From Halobacteriales archaeon (GTDB taxonomy: Archaea > Halobacteriota > Halobacteria > Halobacteriales > SKNY01), in the NCBI GenBank assembly GCA_007118975.1, contig SKQO01000080.1, positions 1 through 64,000 on the forward strand: a stretch of DNA of 64,000 bases, in the 5' to 3' direction. The notes under the pieces are model-generated. The model worked only from the letters and a program-made list of their open reading frames with translations, was not told where the DNA came from and did not search any database. The position numbers and the translations under genes are program-made. Positions 30,001 through 39,599 of this stretch are shown here, in pieces (position 1 is the stretch's first letter; every line of letters begins with the position of its first letter).

Positions 30001-30915
30001 ATGGCCAATCCGACAGTCACATTTGGGGTGATACTTCCGGCGTGGAGCGACGCTGCGACGCCGGACGGTTTTACACGTGTGGCAAGCGCCGCGGAGGAAG
30101 CAGGCTTCGATGCGGTCTGGCGTGGCGATCATATCGTGTTTCCGGAGCACATCCCCGAGGGCGGACCGTTCGCGCGCATCGATTCCGTTGCCTACGACGT
30201 ATTCCAGATCCTCTCGCATGTTGCCGCCATGACGGACGGGCTCCACGTCGGGACGAATATCTGCGTGGTCCCCTATCGCCACCCGGTACATCTCGCAAAA
30301 CTCGCACTAACTCTCGACAACCTCGCTGAGGGCCGGTTCGAGTTCGGTGTGGGGGTCGGCGTCCACCGTGCTGAATTCGACGTTCTGGATGTCCCCTACG
30401 AGCAACGTGGTGCTCGAACCGACGAGTTCCTCGAACTGTTCGAGCGTGTGTGTCGATCAGATACACTCGCATTCGAGGGACCCCATCATGAATTCGGGCG
30501 GACGGGGTTCTACCCGCGTCCCGTTCGAGCTGCAGGGCCCCCGATCTGGGTCGGTGGGGAGTCGAGTGCCGCCGTCAGGCGAGTCGCCGAGTATGGGACG
30601 GGATGGACGACGTTTCACCATTCTCCCGAGGAACTCGGCGGCATGCGGGAACGATTGCTCGCTACATGGGATGACTTCGATCGGAATGGGGAACCCGGAT
30701 TGGCGACGCCAGTTCCGGTTTGTCCAGATCGCGAGAGCGATCCAGCAGCGGCGTATCTAACCGGGGATTGCGACCACGATACACGCGTCATCGAGCAGTA
30801 TTTAACTGCCGGCGTGACTCGTCTCAATGTTTCCTTCCGTGGGATCCCACTGGATCACCGCATCTCCCTCATCGATCGGCTGGGAGAGATCATCTCCTCG
30901 ATCGAATCGACCTAG
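30001..30915 (+). CDS. LLM-class F420-dependent oxidoreductase
   Basis: Luciferase-like: VTFGVILPAWSDA, LHVGTNICVVPYRHPVHLAKLALTLDNLAEGRFEFGVGVGVHRAEF. Confidence 0.9.
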   Translation: MANPTVTFGVILPAWSDAATPDGFTRVASAAEEAGFDAVWRGDHIVFPEHIPEGGPFARIDSVAYDVFQILSHVAAMTDGLHVGTNICVVPYRHPVHLAKLALTLDNLAEGRFEFGVGVGVHRAEFDVLDVPYEQRGARTDEFLELFERVCRSDTLAFEGPHHEFGRTGFYPRPVRAAGPPIWVGGESSAAVRRVAEYGTGWTTFHHSPEELGGMRERLLATWDDFDRNGEPGLATPVPVCPDRESDPAAAYLTGDCDHDTRVIEQYLTAGVTRLNVSFRGIPLDHRISLIDRLGEIISSIEST

Positions 30916-30932
30916 CGGGAGGCAACTCCCCG

Positions 30933-31244
30933 TCATGTCGAGCTGTCGTCCGGGTGCTGGCCGCACGCCTCATCTTCCGAGAGCGGTTCGGAGAGCCGGT
31001 CGAGTCGGTCTTGTAGCGCCCGCGAGCGGTTCTCTGTTTCCTCCGAAAGATAGCTGGCGTCAGCCAATCGGCTGTTTTCGACCGTCACCTCGAGCACCGC
31101 GCCGTCGGTTTGTGCGGCATCCGGCAAGTCCTCGATTGGCACATCGAACTGTTCGATGACCTCGTTCTCGTCCTCCAGCAGAATCACCGCAGTCCGTCCA
31201 TCGACGATTCGATCGATCACGCCGCGGTACTGGCCGTCGTTCAT
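30933..31244 (-). CDS. DUF3006 family protein
   Basis: GVIDRIVDGRTAVILLEDENEVIEQFDVPIEDLPDAAQTDGAVLEVTV; 4-nt overlap with the upstream MBL gene. Confidence 0.85.
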   Translation of the reverse strand: MNDGQYRGVIDRIVDGRTAVILLEDENEVIEQFDVPIEDLPDAAQTDGAVLEVTVENSRLADASYLSEETENRSRALQDRLDRLSEPLSEDEACGQHPDDSST

Positions 31245-32344
31245 ACCGCTACCCGATAGCCGAGCCCGTCAATACCGGTACGACTCGTGACGACCGATTC
31301 GTCGTTGTTGGGCTTTGCATCTTTCAGGTCCAACGGATCGGTCGAATACGTCTCGGCCGGTTGCACGGTTAGATCCGAGCCATCCGTCGTCATCACGATG
31401 TCGCCATGGACGCCCGTCCAGTACGTTTCGATATCGTGCGCTGCGAACCGTTCGAGCACGTCATCGTGGGGATGGCCGTACGGTGAATCGAGTGCGCTCG
31501 AGATAACCGCGATCTCCGGCCCGATTGCCTCGAGGAACGATTGCGTCGATGACGTGTTCGAGCCGTGGTGACCGGCCTGATACGCGTCGCCGCTGAGGTT
31601 TTCTTCCCACTCCGCAAGCATGCGATGCTCTGCATCTCGTTCGGCATCGCCCGTCGTCACGTAGCTCACGTTACCGAACTCGAAAACGATCGTGACGCTG
31701 TTGTAGTGGAGATCAGTCCCTGACTCGCCGGCTGCGGGGTTGAGGATCTCGTTCGTGAGGTTTTCACTTTCCAGGGGGAGTGCGTCCCCCTCCTCGACCA
31801 GGAATAGATCCACCTCGTACTCCTCGATTGCGTCCAGGTACGATTCATAGGTCGCTGTATCGTGTGCCACGCCGGAATCGTAGGCCGCACCAATGCCGTC
31901 CCCCTCCTTTTCTGCCCACGCAATAACTTCTGCGTGCCCACCGATGTGGTCTGCGTGCGCGTGTGTCGCGACCAGGTGATCGATTCGGTCGATGTCGTGG
32001 GCTTCGAGATAAGCGATGACCTCCTCACCCGACTGGCGCCAGTCACCGGTGTCGATGAGGATGGTCTTGTTCTGCGGGGTCACGAGCAGGGTCGAATCGG
32101 CCTGTCCGACATCGAGATGGTGGATCGTGAGTTCGTCGTGGGAGTGGTTCGTCTGCGAACCCGTTTCACCGTCGACCGACGAAACAGAATGGGTGGCGGT
32201 GGCCGCCTGCCCCGGACCGTCCGCGTATGTTTCGGTCGTTGATTGTGGTTCGAGGGCGATGTCGCCGCCACCTCCGTCGAACGCGACGACGCCCCCTGCC
32301 CCGGAAATGAATATCACGAATGAAAGAATGACTGCTGCACGCAT
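31241..32344 (-). CDS. Secreted/membrane-anchored MBL-fold hydrolase (ComEC/Rec2 C-terminal-like)
   Basis: HHLDVGQADSTLLVTP, THAHADHIGG, QAGHHGSNTSS; N-terminal signal sequence. Confidence 0.9.
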   Translation of the reverse strand: MRAAVILSFVIFISGAGGVVAFDGGGGDIALEPQSTTETYADGPGQAATATHSVSSVDGETGSQTNHSHDELTIHHLDVGQADSTLLVTPQNKTILIDTGDWRQSGEEVIAYLEAHDIDRIDHLVATHAHADHIGGHAEVIAWAEKEGDGIGAAYDSGVAHDTATYESYLDAIEEYEVDLFLVEEGDALPLESENLTNEILNPAAGESGTDLHYNSVTIVFEFGNVSYVTTGDAERDAEHRMLAEWEENLSGDAYQAGHHGSNTSSTQSFLEAIGPEIAVISSALDSPYGHPHDDVLERFAAHDIETYWTGVHGDIVMTTDGSDLTVQPAETYSTDPLDLKDAKPNNDESVVTSRTGIDGLGYRVAV

Positions 32345-32546
32345 GGCCGTATCAGCAGTTCTGAGAAAAAGAATCTAGGGTTTGTTCGGATTTTTGATCA
32401 ATCAGTCATCTCACCTGAAGAACTCAGTGCTCCCTTCGGTCCCGTATCGGCTCTCGCGAAGCGCGCGCCACCACCTGCCGATCCATCATCGAACCGACCA
32501 AAGGAATCTTCCCGAGCGACCACGCTCAATCGTAGCGGGCCTGCTA

Positions 32547-32629
32547 TGAGGGGACGGGGATTTGAACCCCGGGACTCCTACGAGACGGGGTCTTAAGCCC
32601 CGCGCCGTTGGCCACTTGGCTATCCCCTC
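32547..32629 (-). tRNA. tRNA-Leu (anticodon TAA), no intron
   Basis: Acceptor GAGGGGA/TCCCCTC, T-loop GGTTCAAATC, anticodon loop CTTAAGA, long variable arm. Confidence 0.95.
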
Positions 32630-32734
32630 GCGGACGGCACGTCGCTCTACTCGCTCGCCCGGATTACTGCTTTCGGTTCGGACGGTGTGTCATCTAACGA
32701 TTTACCCCTACCACCGCAAGATCGGCCCGTTCCG

Positions 32735-33241
32735 TCACTCGTGGATGGTGATGGACTCGAGCACGACGTCGTCGGTCGGTCGATCGTTGGGGTCGGTCTC
32801 GACACTCCCGATCTCTTCGACAGTATCCATGCCACTGACAACCTCGCCGAACACCGCATGGCCATCATCCAGGTGTGGCGTGGGGGCGAGCGTGATGAAA
32901 AACTGCGATCCGTTCGTGTCGGGACCACGGTTCGCCATCGAGACGATGCCAGCCTTGTCGTGCCGGAGTTCCGGGTGGAATTCGTCGTCGAAGGTGTAAC
33001 CGGGACCGCCGCGACCGGTGCCGAGCGGGTCTCCCGTCTGGATCATGAAATCCTCGATGACCCGATGAAAGAGGACGTCGTCGTACAGCGGCGTGCCCGG
33101 CATGTCCTCGCCAGTGTCGGGATGTTCCCACGACTTCTCCCCGGTCGCGAGCCCGACAAAGTTATCGACAGTGCGGGGCGCCCGCTCGTCGAACAGTTCG
33201 ATCTCGATGGCTCCCCGGTCGGTGTGGATAGTTGCCTGCAT
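32735..33241 (-). CDS. Cyclophilin-type peptidyl-prolyl cis-trans isomerase
   Basis: FHRVIEDFMIQTGDPLGTGRGGPGYTFDDEF; NGSQFFITLAPTPHLDDGHAVFGEV. Confidence 0.96.
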   Translation of the reverse strand: MQATIHTDRGAIEIELFDERAPRTVDNFVGLATGEKSWEHPDTGEDMPGTPLYDDVLFHRVIEDFMIQTGDPLGTGRGGPGYTFDDEFHPELRHDKAGIVSMANRGPDTNGSQFFITLAPTPHLDDGHAVFGEVVSGMDTVEEIGSVETDPNDRPTDDVVLESITIHE

Positions 33242-33288
33242 AGGTAGCTGTGGTCACCGACCCCGGAAAACCGTGGTGATCGGTCCCG

Positions 33289-33861
33289 TCAGCCGAATGT
33301 GAGCTCCTCGCTCGTCGTCACCTCGCCGAACAGCCAGTCAGCATGTTCGAGGGCATATGCCCTGTGGTCTTCCTCGATCGCGCCGATGGCGTCACGAACG
33401 AGCACCGGACGGTAGTCCCGGAGGCCCGCGCTTCCGGCCGTATGGAGAACGCATACGTTGGCGAGTGTACCCGATAAGAGCAAGTCGCTGATGCCGTGGG
33501 TATCCAGGTATGCGCCGAGGTTGGTCCGGTAGAATGCATCGTATGTGTGTTTGACGATCACCTGATCCTCCGGGTCGACAGGGAGGTCCTCGTAAAGCTC
33601 CGCCTCCCAGCTGCCTTCAATTGCGTGCTCGCCCCATCGCTCGAATTCGTCGTAATAGTGGTTCTCATCGAACTGTTCGGGAGGGTGCACGTCTCGAGTA
33701 AAGATGACTTCGACGCCGTGCTCCCGGGCTTGGTTGATGAGTGCCGCGACCGGTTCGAGAGCCCTCTCGCTGCCCGGGGCGTAGAGGCTGCCGTCGGGAT
33801 GGCAGAACGCATGTTGCATGTCGACGACGATGAGGGCGGTCCGATCCGGCTGAACTCGCAT
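33289..33861 (-). CDS. Isochorismatase-family cysteine hydrolase (nicotinamidase-like)
   Basis: ALIVVDMQHAFC; LLSGTLANVCVLHTAGSA catalytic Cys region; near a nicotinate phosphoribosyltransferase. Confidence 0.9.
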   Translation of the reverse strand: MRVQPDRTALIVVDMQHAFCHPDGSLYAPGSERALEPVAALINQAREHGVEVIFTRDVHPPEQFDENHYYDEFERWGEHAIEGSWEAELYEDLPVDPEDQVIVKHTYDAFYRTNLGAYLDTHGISDLLLSGTLANVCVLHTAGSAGLRDYRPVLVRDAIGAIEEDHRAYALEHADWLFGEVTTSEELTFG

Positions 33862-33953
33862 GCATCGCTGTTGTTTGCCCCGGTTCGAAAGGATTGCGCC
33901 AGTCGAACGGCCCGATGTGAGGACTTATCACCCCGCGAGACCAATAGTATCCG

Positions 33954-35504
33954 ATGGCCGCCCGTGCCGCGGTCCTGATCGGGGTGGTCGTACTCCTGGC
34001 GGTAGCGATGGCCGGTTTTGCGACGATAGACAACACACCACTATTCGAGAGTGACGAAAACGAAACACTCGAGGTGTGGGAAACGTACGAGGCCAACGAA
34101 TCGCTCGATATCAACGAGAGCGAAGGACTCGATGCCGCAGACGTAGATAGCGTCGTCAACCGAAGTATGGCCCGCGTAGAAGCGATCAGAGACGTACGGT
34201 TCGAGGAGCGACCGAACGTCACCGTAATCGACCGGGAGACCTTCCGGAACGAATCGACGGTACCCACTCGGTCGGCCGATACCCGGACGTTCGATAACGT
34301 GAAACTTCGGGCACTGTTCTTCCTCGACGGGGAGGAGGACATCGAAACCATCGAAGCGGAGCTTCGCAACGAAACAGTGGGTGGCTACTACTCGACTGCG
34401 ACGGGAGAGATCGTCCTGATCGCCGATGACGACGACCTCGTCCTCGACGAGATCACATTGGCTCACGAGCTCGTCCACGCCTGGCAGGATCAGCACATGA
34501 ACCTCTCATCGATTGCCGACGCGGACACACGGGACGGGCAGCTCGCGAGACTGGCGGTAATCGAGGGGGACGCGGTGTACGCCGAGGAGCGATATGAACA
34601 ACGATGCGAGGCCGAGTGGGAATGCGTGCGCCCGGAACACGAAACCGAGCCCGACGGGGACATCGACTGGGGGCTGTTCCTCCGGGACTTTCATCCGTAC
34701 AGCGATGGGCCGGCCCTGGTGAACCGCACCTACGAGCAGGGGGGATGGGACGCCGTCAATAACCTCTACGAGAACCCGCCGAACACGACTGCGGAAGTCA
34801 TTGATCCGAACCGATCCGATGCGATCGATATTTCCAGTGCCAATCTGACGGACGCCCACCGGGGTGAGTGGGAGCGATTGCGTCCGAGTGGCGAGATCGA
34901 CCACCAGCGGCTCGGGCAGGCAAGCATGTCGGCGATGTTTGCCGCCACCATCTACGAGGATCCGGGTCATTCCGTGGTTGATCCGGACGATGTCCTCAAC
35001 TTCGACCACGCCGAACCCACCCCGCGCGTCGACCCGTTGAACTACGACATATCCGCAACCAGCGGCTGGACGGACGATAGGTTCCACGCATACGTCCTAG
35101 AGGACGAGGAGACGGGGTGGGTATGGCGGTCTACCTGGGAGTCCGACGCGGACGCGGAGGCCTTTGCCCAGGGGTATGGCGAACTGGTCGAAATCAGAGG
35201 GGGGCAAGAAGTGTATCCGGGAGTCTATCGTCTGGAAGGGCCGACGAACGACGGTGCGTACGCGATGAACGTCTCGGGTGACACTGTGACACTGGTGTAT
35301 GCGTCCGACGAAGGCGAACTGCTCAACGTCTCCACGAAGATCGCTTCGGATGTTCCGATCGAACCGGAGCATCTGGACGATGTCGATAATCTGGAGGCGA
35401 TGCCAGGCTTCGGGGTGGGGCTGGCAATTGTGAGCTACGTGGCGGCGATGCTCGTCATTTTCGCCCGTCACTCGCGGGGAGGCGCCGCTGGTCGCGAAGC
35501 GTAG
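33954..35504 (+). CDS. Hvo_1808-type surface protein with HExxH motif and PGF-CTERM-like tail
   Basis: Hydrophobic N-terminus, LAHELVHAWQDQH...EGDAVYAE, C-terminal MPGFGVGLAIVSYVAAMLVIFARHSRGG. Confidence 0.88.
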   Translation: MAARAAVLIGVVVLLAVAMAGFATIDNTPLFESDENETLEVWETYEANESLDINESEGLDAADVDSVVNRSMARVEAIRDVRFEERPNVTVIDRETFRNESTVPTRSADTRTFDNVKLRALFFLDGEEDIETIEAELRNETVGGYYSTATGEIVLIADDDDLVLDEITLAHELVHAWQDQHMNLSSIADADTRDGQLARLAVIEGDAVYAEERYEQRCEAEWECVRPEHETEPDGDIDWGLFLRDFHPYSDGPALVNRTYEQGGWDAVNNLYENPPNTTAEVIDPNRSDAIDISSANLTDAHRGEWERLRPSGEIDHQRLGQASMSAMFAATIYEDPGHSVVDPDDVLNFDHAEPTPRVDPLNYDISATSGWTDDRFHAYVLEDEETGWVWRSTWESDADAEAFAQGYGELVEIRGGQEVYPGVYRLEGPTNDGAYAMNVSGDTVTLVYASDEGELLNVSTKIASDVPIEPEHLDDVDNLEAMPGFGVGLAIVSYVAAMLVIFARHSRGGAAGREA

Positions 35505-35534
35505 ATTTTTCGCCCGTGCGGGGAAACCCGCGCC

Positions 35535-36677
35535 ATGGCCGGTTTCGAGATGCTCGATGCGGAGACGATCCAATCGGGTCGCGCGACGGACGCGTACTTT
35601 CTGCGGACCGAGGAGACACTCGAACACGCTGGAAAAAACCCACGCGTCAGCCTGGAAGTGACAGCGGACCAGTTCCCAACGGGCGAATTCGAGGTGTTTG
35701 CGGGAGTGAAAGATGCAGCCGCGCTGTTTGAAGGCATGAACGTCGATGTGGATGCGTTGCGTGAGGGCCAGCTCTTCGACGGGGGGCCGGTAATGCGTAT
35801 CCGCGGCCGGTACCGAACGATCGCTCGTTACGAAACCGCTCTCCTCGGATTTCTCTCCCAGGCTGCTGGGTTTGCAACCCGCGCACTCAGGGCCAGGCTG
35901 GCAGCACCGGATACCCACCTCTACAGCTTCGGATCCCGTCACGTTCATCCGGCGATTGCCCCCGTCGTGGAGCGGAGCGCCCTCATTGCGGGGTTCGACG
36001 GTTTCTCTCACGTGGCGGCGGGAGACGTACTTGACCGAGCCGCTAGCGGGACTATGCCTCACGCCTTGCTATTAGTCTTCGGGCGGGGTAACCAGGAGGA
36101 GGCGTGGGTGGCGTTCAACGACGCCATGGACCCGTCGGTTCCCCGGATTGCCCTGTGCGATACGTTTAGCGACGAGATGGACGAGGTACTCCGCGCCGTC
36201 GAGTCCCTGGGCGCCGATCTGGAAAGCGTCCGGATCGACACCACTGGCTCGCGTCGGGGGAATTTCCAACACATTCTCAAGGAGCTTCGGTGGGAGCTCG
36301 ACCGACGCGGCCGAGACGACGTCGATATTTTCGCGAGTGGTGGCCTCGGCGCGGCCGAGTTGGCCACCCTGCAAGACGTGGCGAGCGGGTTCGGTGTGGG
36401 CAGTTACATCACCGACGCCGATCCAGTCGATTTCGCCCTCGATATCGTCTCGGTCGAGGGCGAATCGATCTCCAAGCGCGGCAAACTGGCGGGACGAAAG
36501 GCGGTCTACCGGACTGCGACGGGCGAGCACGCGATCCGGCTCATTGACCACGAGCCACCGGCTGACGCCGAACCGCTACTTCACCCATTGCTCCGGAGTG
36601 GAGAAATCGTTCGTGAGTTCGATCTAACCAGTGCGGCCCGGCGTGCCCGCGCCGACGCCGCGACGGTCGGTTTCTAA
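35535..36677 (+). CDS. pncB: Nicotinate phosphoribosyltransferase
   Basis: VSLEVTADQFPTGEFEVFAG, FGSRHVHPAIAPVVERSALIAGFDG, VDIFASGGLGAAELATL. Confidence 0.9.
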   Translation: MAGFEMLDAETIQSGRATDAYFLRTEETLEHAGKNPRVSLEVTADQFPTGEFEVFAGVKDAAALFEGMNVDVDALREGQLFDGGPVMRIRGRYRTIARYETALLGFLSQAAGFATRALRARLAAPDTHLYSFGSRHVHPAIAPVVERSALIAGFDGFSHVAAGDVLDRAASGTMPHALLLVFGRGNQEEAWVAFNDAMDPSVPRIALCDTFSDEMDEVLRAVESLGADLESVRIDTTGSRRGNFQHILKELRWELDRRGRDDVDIFASGGLGAAELATLQDVASGFGVGSYITDADPVDFALDIVSVEGESISKRGKLAGRKAVYRTATGEHAIRLIDHEPPADAEPLLHPLLRSGEIVREFDLTSAARRARADAATVGF

Positions 36678-37304
36678 CTACCGGCTCGATCCGACGCGCT
36701 CGACGCTTCCCATCGGTTCTCGCTCCCTGAAGACGGCGGTGTCGAACAACAGGACATCGACATCCGGATCGTCCCACCCGTTCGGGGGAATATTACATTT
36801 CCTGCACGTGCGCTCGAGGTAAGCCTGGGCTGGCCAGTTGTTCTCGATCGGAATCGTCGGGTAGAGCCAGTCCGCGCCGCGTGGCGTCTCGATGGCAATC
36901 CCGTGACGGCCGAGTTCCAGGTCGGTCAACGGGTCCTCCGTGGTGAACAGATCTCGGATCACACACACCGACACGAGCAAGTTCGACAGCTCGGCCGGTT
37001 TGACCTCGGAGCCGCAAGAACTGTCGCTGGCGGCTTCGATAGCGGCCTCGACGATTTCGTGGCCCAACTGTTCGTTACTTCGATACGAGCCGGCACAGCC
37101 GCGGAGACTCCCCCGACCTCGCGAGGACTCCAGGCGTACCAATGCCCCAGTCCGCTGGTAAAAGGCTTCTCGCATACTGCCCGGCTGCTCGCGTTGCCCG
37201 TTTACCACGTAGGACTCGATCGCCTCCCGCGCCAGTTCCACCGTGCGCGCTCCGTCCTCATACGTAAGGCTCACGGTATGGGCCTCTGCCATACGACCAG
37301 ACAC
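36678..37304 (-). CDS. AMMECR1/TIGR00296 family protein
   Basis: GALVRLESSRGRGSLRGCAGS, ETPRGADWLYPTIPIENNWPAQAYLERTCRKCNIPPNGWDDPDVDVLLFDTAVFRE. Confidence 0.93.
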   Translation of the reverse strand: MSGRMAEAHTVSLTYEDGARTVELAREAIESYVVNGQREQPGSMREAFYQRTGALVRLESSRGRGSLRGCAGSYRSNEQLGHEIVEAAIEAASDSSCGSEVKPAELSNLLVSVCVIRDLFTTEDPLTDLELGRHGIAIETPRGADWLYPTIPIENNWPAQAYLERTCRKCNIPPNGWDDPDVDVLLFDTAVFREREPMGSVERVGSSR

Positions 37305-37439
37305 GACCTACGCTAACTTGAACGCTTCTCATTGGTCGCATCGCTTTTGAACCCACCATCATCAGGTGATCCGGGCGATAACCGGTCGCCGAAAAGACCG
37401 TCATCGGGTCGATTATATCGCTTCAGCCTCTACGTGTAT

Positions 37440-37732
37440 GTGGCAGAGGGAGCCCGACTGCCGCGATCCCGACGGATCGTGAGGAAAGTCCCCCCACCGG
37501 CCGGGCGCGCGACCGGGCGCAAGCCCGGGGCGGGAGACCGTCGGCCCTGGCACAGAAACGACACCGCTCGGGCAGACCGATGAGGTGGGATCCGAGCCAC
37601 CGAGGACCGACCCCCGAGAGTGGATGGAACGGCCACCCTCGCCGGTGCAAGTCCGCGCGACGGTAGCCCGGTATCGGCGCGGACGCTCAGCCGAATGTCG
37701 GGACGAACAGAAGGGGGCTTACTCCCCTCAGC
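37440..37732 (+). ncRNA. rnpB: RNase P RNA
   Basis: GAGGAAAGTCC, cACAGAAA, ...GAACAGAAGGGGGCTTAC CR-V-like end; terminal helix GAGGGAG/CTCCCCTC. Ends approximate. Confidence 0.93.
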
Positions 37733-37791
37733 CATCATTTCCTACCCCGTTCACGACACGTTTAGGTCGCGTCCGCCACAAGCGTGTGGCA

Positions 37792-38466
37792 ATGCTCAGC
37801 GCGGTCATGGAGGATTACGTCAAAGCGATCTACGAACTCCAGGTCGAGTCCGACGACCGCGTCAGCACCTCTGCGATCGCCCAACGGCTGGATGTTACGC
37901 CGCCGACAGTCACGAGTATGCTGGAGAGTCTCGAGGAACGCGAACTCATCGATCGGAAAAAGTACGCCGGTGTTCGCCTGACCGGGGACGGAGAGCGGGT
38001 CGCCCTCGAGATCATTCGGCACCACCGGCTCCTCGAGGCGTATCTCACCGAGCACCTCGATTACTCCTGGGAAGAAGTCCACGAGGAAGCAGACCGGCTC
38101 GAGCACCATATCAGCGAAGAGTTCGAGGCGCGCGTGGCGGCCGCCTTGGATCATCCCCAGGCCGACCCGCACGGCGATCCCATCCCGAATGCGGAACTGG
38201 AACGTCCGGACGAGCGAGCTGGAGCGACGCTCCTGGAATTCGAGGAACTCGACGAGGTAGAAGTCTTGCGGGTCCGAGACCGGGATCCCGAGGTCCTGGA
38301 GTATCTCGCCGAACGGGGCATAGAACCGGGCACGCTCCTGCGGATCGAGGAAGTGGCGCCGTTCGGAATGATGACATTGCGACCAACCGACGCGACCGAT
38401 ACGGTGTCCCTTCCCGAGGCAGTCGCCGTTGGCGTTCGGGTGAAGCCGATCGGCAAGGAGCAGTAA
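37792..38466 (+). CDS. DtxR-family metal-dependent transcriptional regulator
   Basis: MEDYVKAIYELQVESDDRVSTSAIAQRLDVTPPTVTSMLESLEERELIDRKKYAGVRLT; FeoA-like C-terminus; start trimmed out of rnpB. Confidence 0.93.
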   Translation: MLSAVMEDYVKAIYELQVESDDRVSTSAIAQRLDVTPPTVTSMLESLEERELIDRKKYAGVRLTGDGERVALEIIRHHRLLEAYLTEHLDYSWEEVHEEADRLEHHISEEFEARVAAALDHPQADPHGDPIPNAELERPDERAGATLLEFEELDEVEVLRVRDRDPEVLEYLAERGIEPGTLLRIEEVAPFGMMTLRPTDATDTVSLPEAVAVGVRVKPIGKEQ

Positions 38467-38500
38467 CGACTGAATCTCGCGCGCGACCCCCTGAACCCTC

Positions 38501-38674
38501 TCAGACGATCTGGAGGTGGTTCTCCCGCAGTTCGTCTTCCGAGAGGTCTTGGTCGTGGACCTCCCGCATGTGTTTTTGTGCGAGTTCTATTGCTTCGTCC
38601 TCGTTCTCGGATTGAATGATGAATCGGCAGGTGTCCGAAACCGATTCACAGTCCAGTTTGTGTGCTTGTGCCAT
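38501..38674 (-). CDS. DUF1059-like small protein (57 aa)
   Basis: Manual translation MAQAHKLDCESVSDTCRFIIQSENEDEAIELAQKHMREVHDQDLSEDELRENHLQIV; absent from the ORF track. Confidence 0.88.
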   Translation of the reverse strand: MAQAHKLDCESVSDTCRFIIQSENEDEAIELAQKHMREVHDQDLSEDELRENHLQIV

Positions 38675-39010
38675 AGTTGGTGTGCGTTCGCTCGTTCCCG
38701 CGGGGCGACCTCCATCCCACGGGTTCTCCGGGGGCGCGTCGGCGTTCCAGGTGGATCGATGCCCGTGTGGGAAATCTGACGGTCCCCCCGGAGCACACGC
38801 TTTTACAGTGTCTCCGAGCGTAACTAATGTTCACGTACGCGGTGACAGTTTCGTCAAGAACGTCCCAACAGCCCGACAGTCGAAGGATAGGAACGGATTA
38901 ATCGGTCCGATCGGGTGAGATCCCCGGTGAGGGGACGGTGTCAGACCCGCGCAAACGGCCGGTTCGAAGGGTTTATTCGCCGCCTCGGTCTTTCTTGGTG
39001 TACGATCACT

Positions 39011-39541
39011 ATGCCGGAGAAACCAGCTTCGATGTACCGGGACATCACGAAGCCGCCGTACACCCGGCGGGAGTACATCACGGGAATCCCCGGCTCGAAG
39101 ATCGCCCAGTACAAAATGGGTAACTTCGACGCCGAACCTGACGACTACCCGATCCAAATCAGCCTGTCAGTCGACGAATCGTGCCAGCTTCGCCACGGTG
39201 CCCTCGAAGCAGCCCGGTTATCCGCCAACCGGTATCTCATACAGGAACTGGGTGAAGGGAACTACAAGATGATCCTGCGGAAGTTCCCCCACCAGGTGCT
39301 GCGGGAGAACAAGCAGGCGACCGGGGCAGGTGCCGACCGTGTCTCCGACGGGATGCGATTGGCCTTCGGGAAGGTCGTCGGCATGGCGGCGCGCATCGAG
39401 CGCGGTGACCGCCTGTTCACGGCATGGTGCGAGCCGGAGCAGGCGCCCGTGGTCAAGGAGGCCTTCCGGCGGGCGTACAACAAGATCTCCCCGCCGTGCA
39501 CGATCACGGTCGAACGCGGCGAGGAACTCTTGGTGGCGTAA
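39011..39541 (+). CDS. rpl10e: Ribosomal protein L10e (uL16 family)
   Basis: [38 protein letters not shown]; start trimmed. Confidence 0.97.
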   Translation: MPEKPASMYRDITKPPYTRREYITGIPGSKIAQYKMGNFDAEPDDYPIQISLSVDESCQLRHGALEAARLSANRYLIQELGEGNYKMILRKFPHQVLRENKQATGAGADRVSDGMRLAFGKVVGMAARIERGDRLFTAWCEPEQAPVVKEAFRRAYNKISPPCTITVERGEELLVA

Positions 39542-39599
39542 CTGGCTGGATTTCCGGCGAGGCGGTTACTTTTTGCCGATCCCGGGAACACTCGAGGGC

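Noticed and set aside
37585-37791. N-terminal extension of the DtxR ORF
   Set aside because: Overlaps the RNase P RNA; the regulator domain starts at the ATG at 37792
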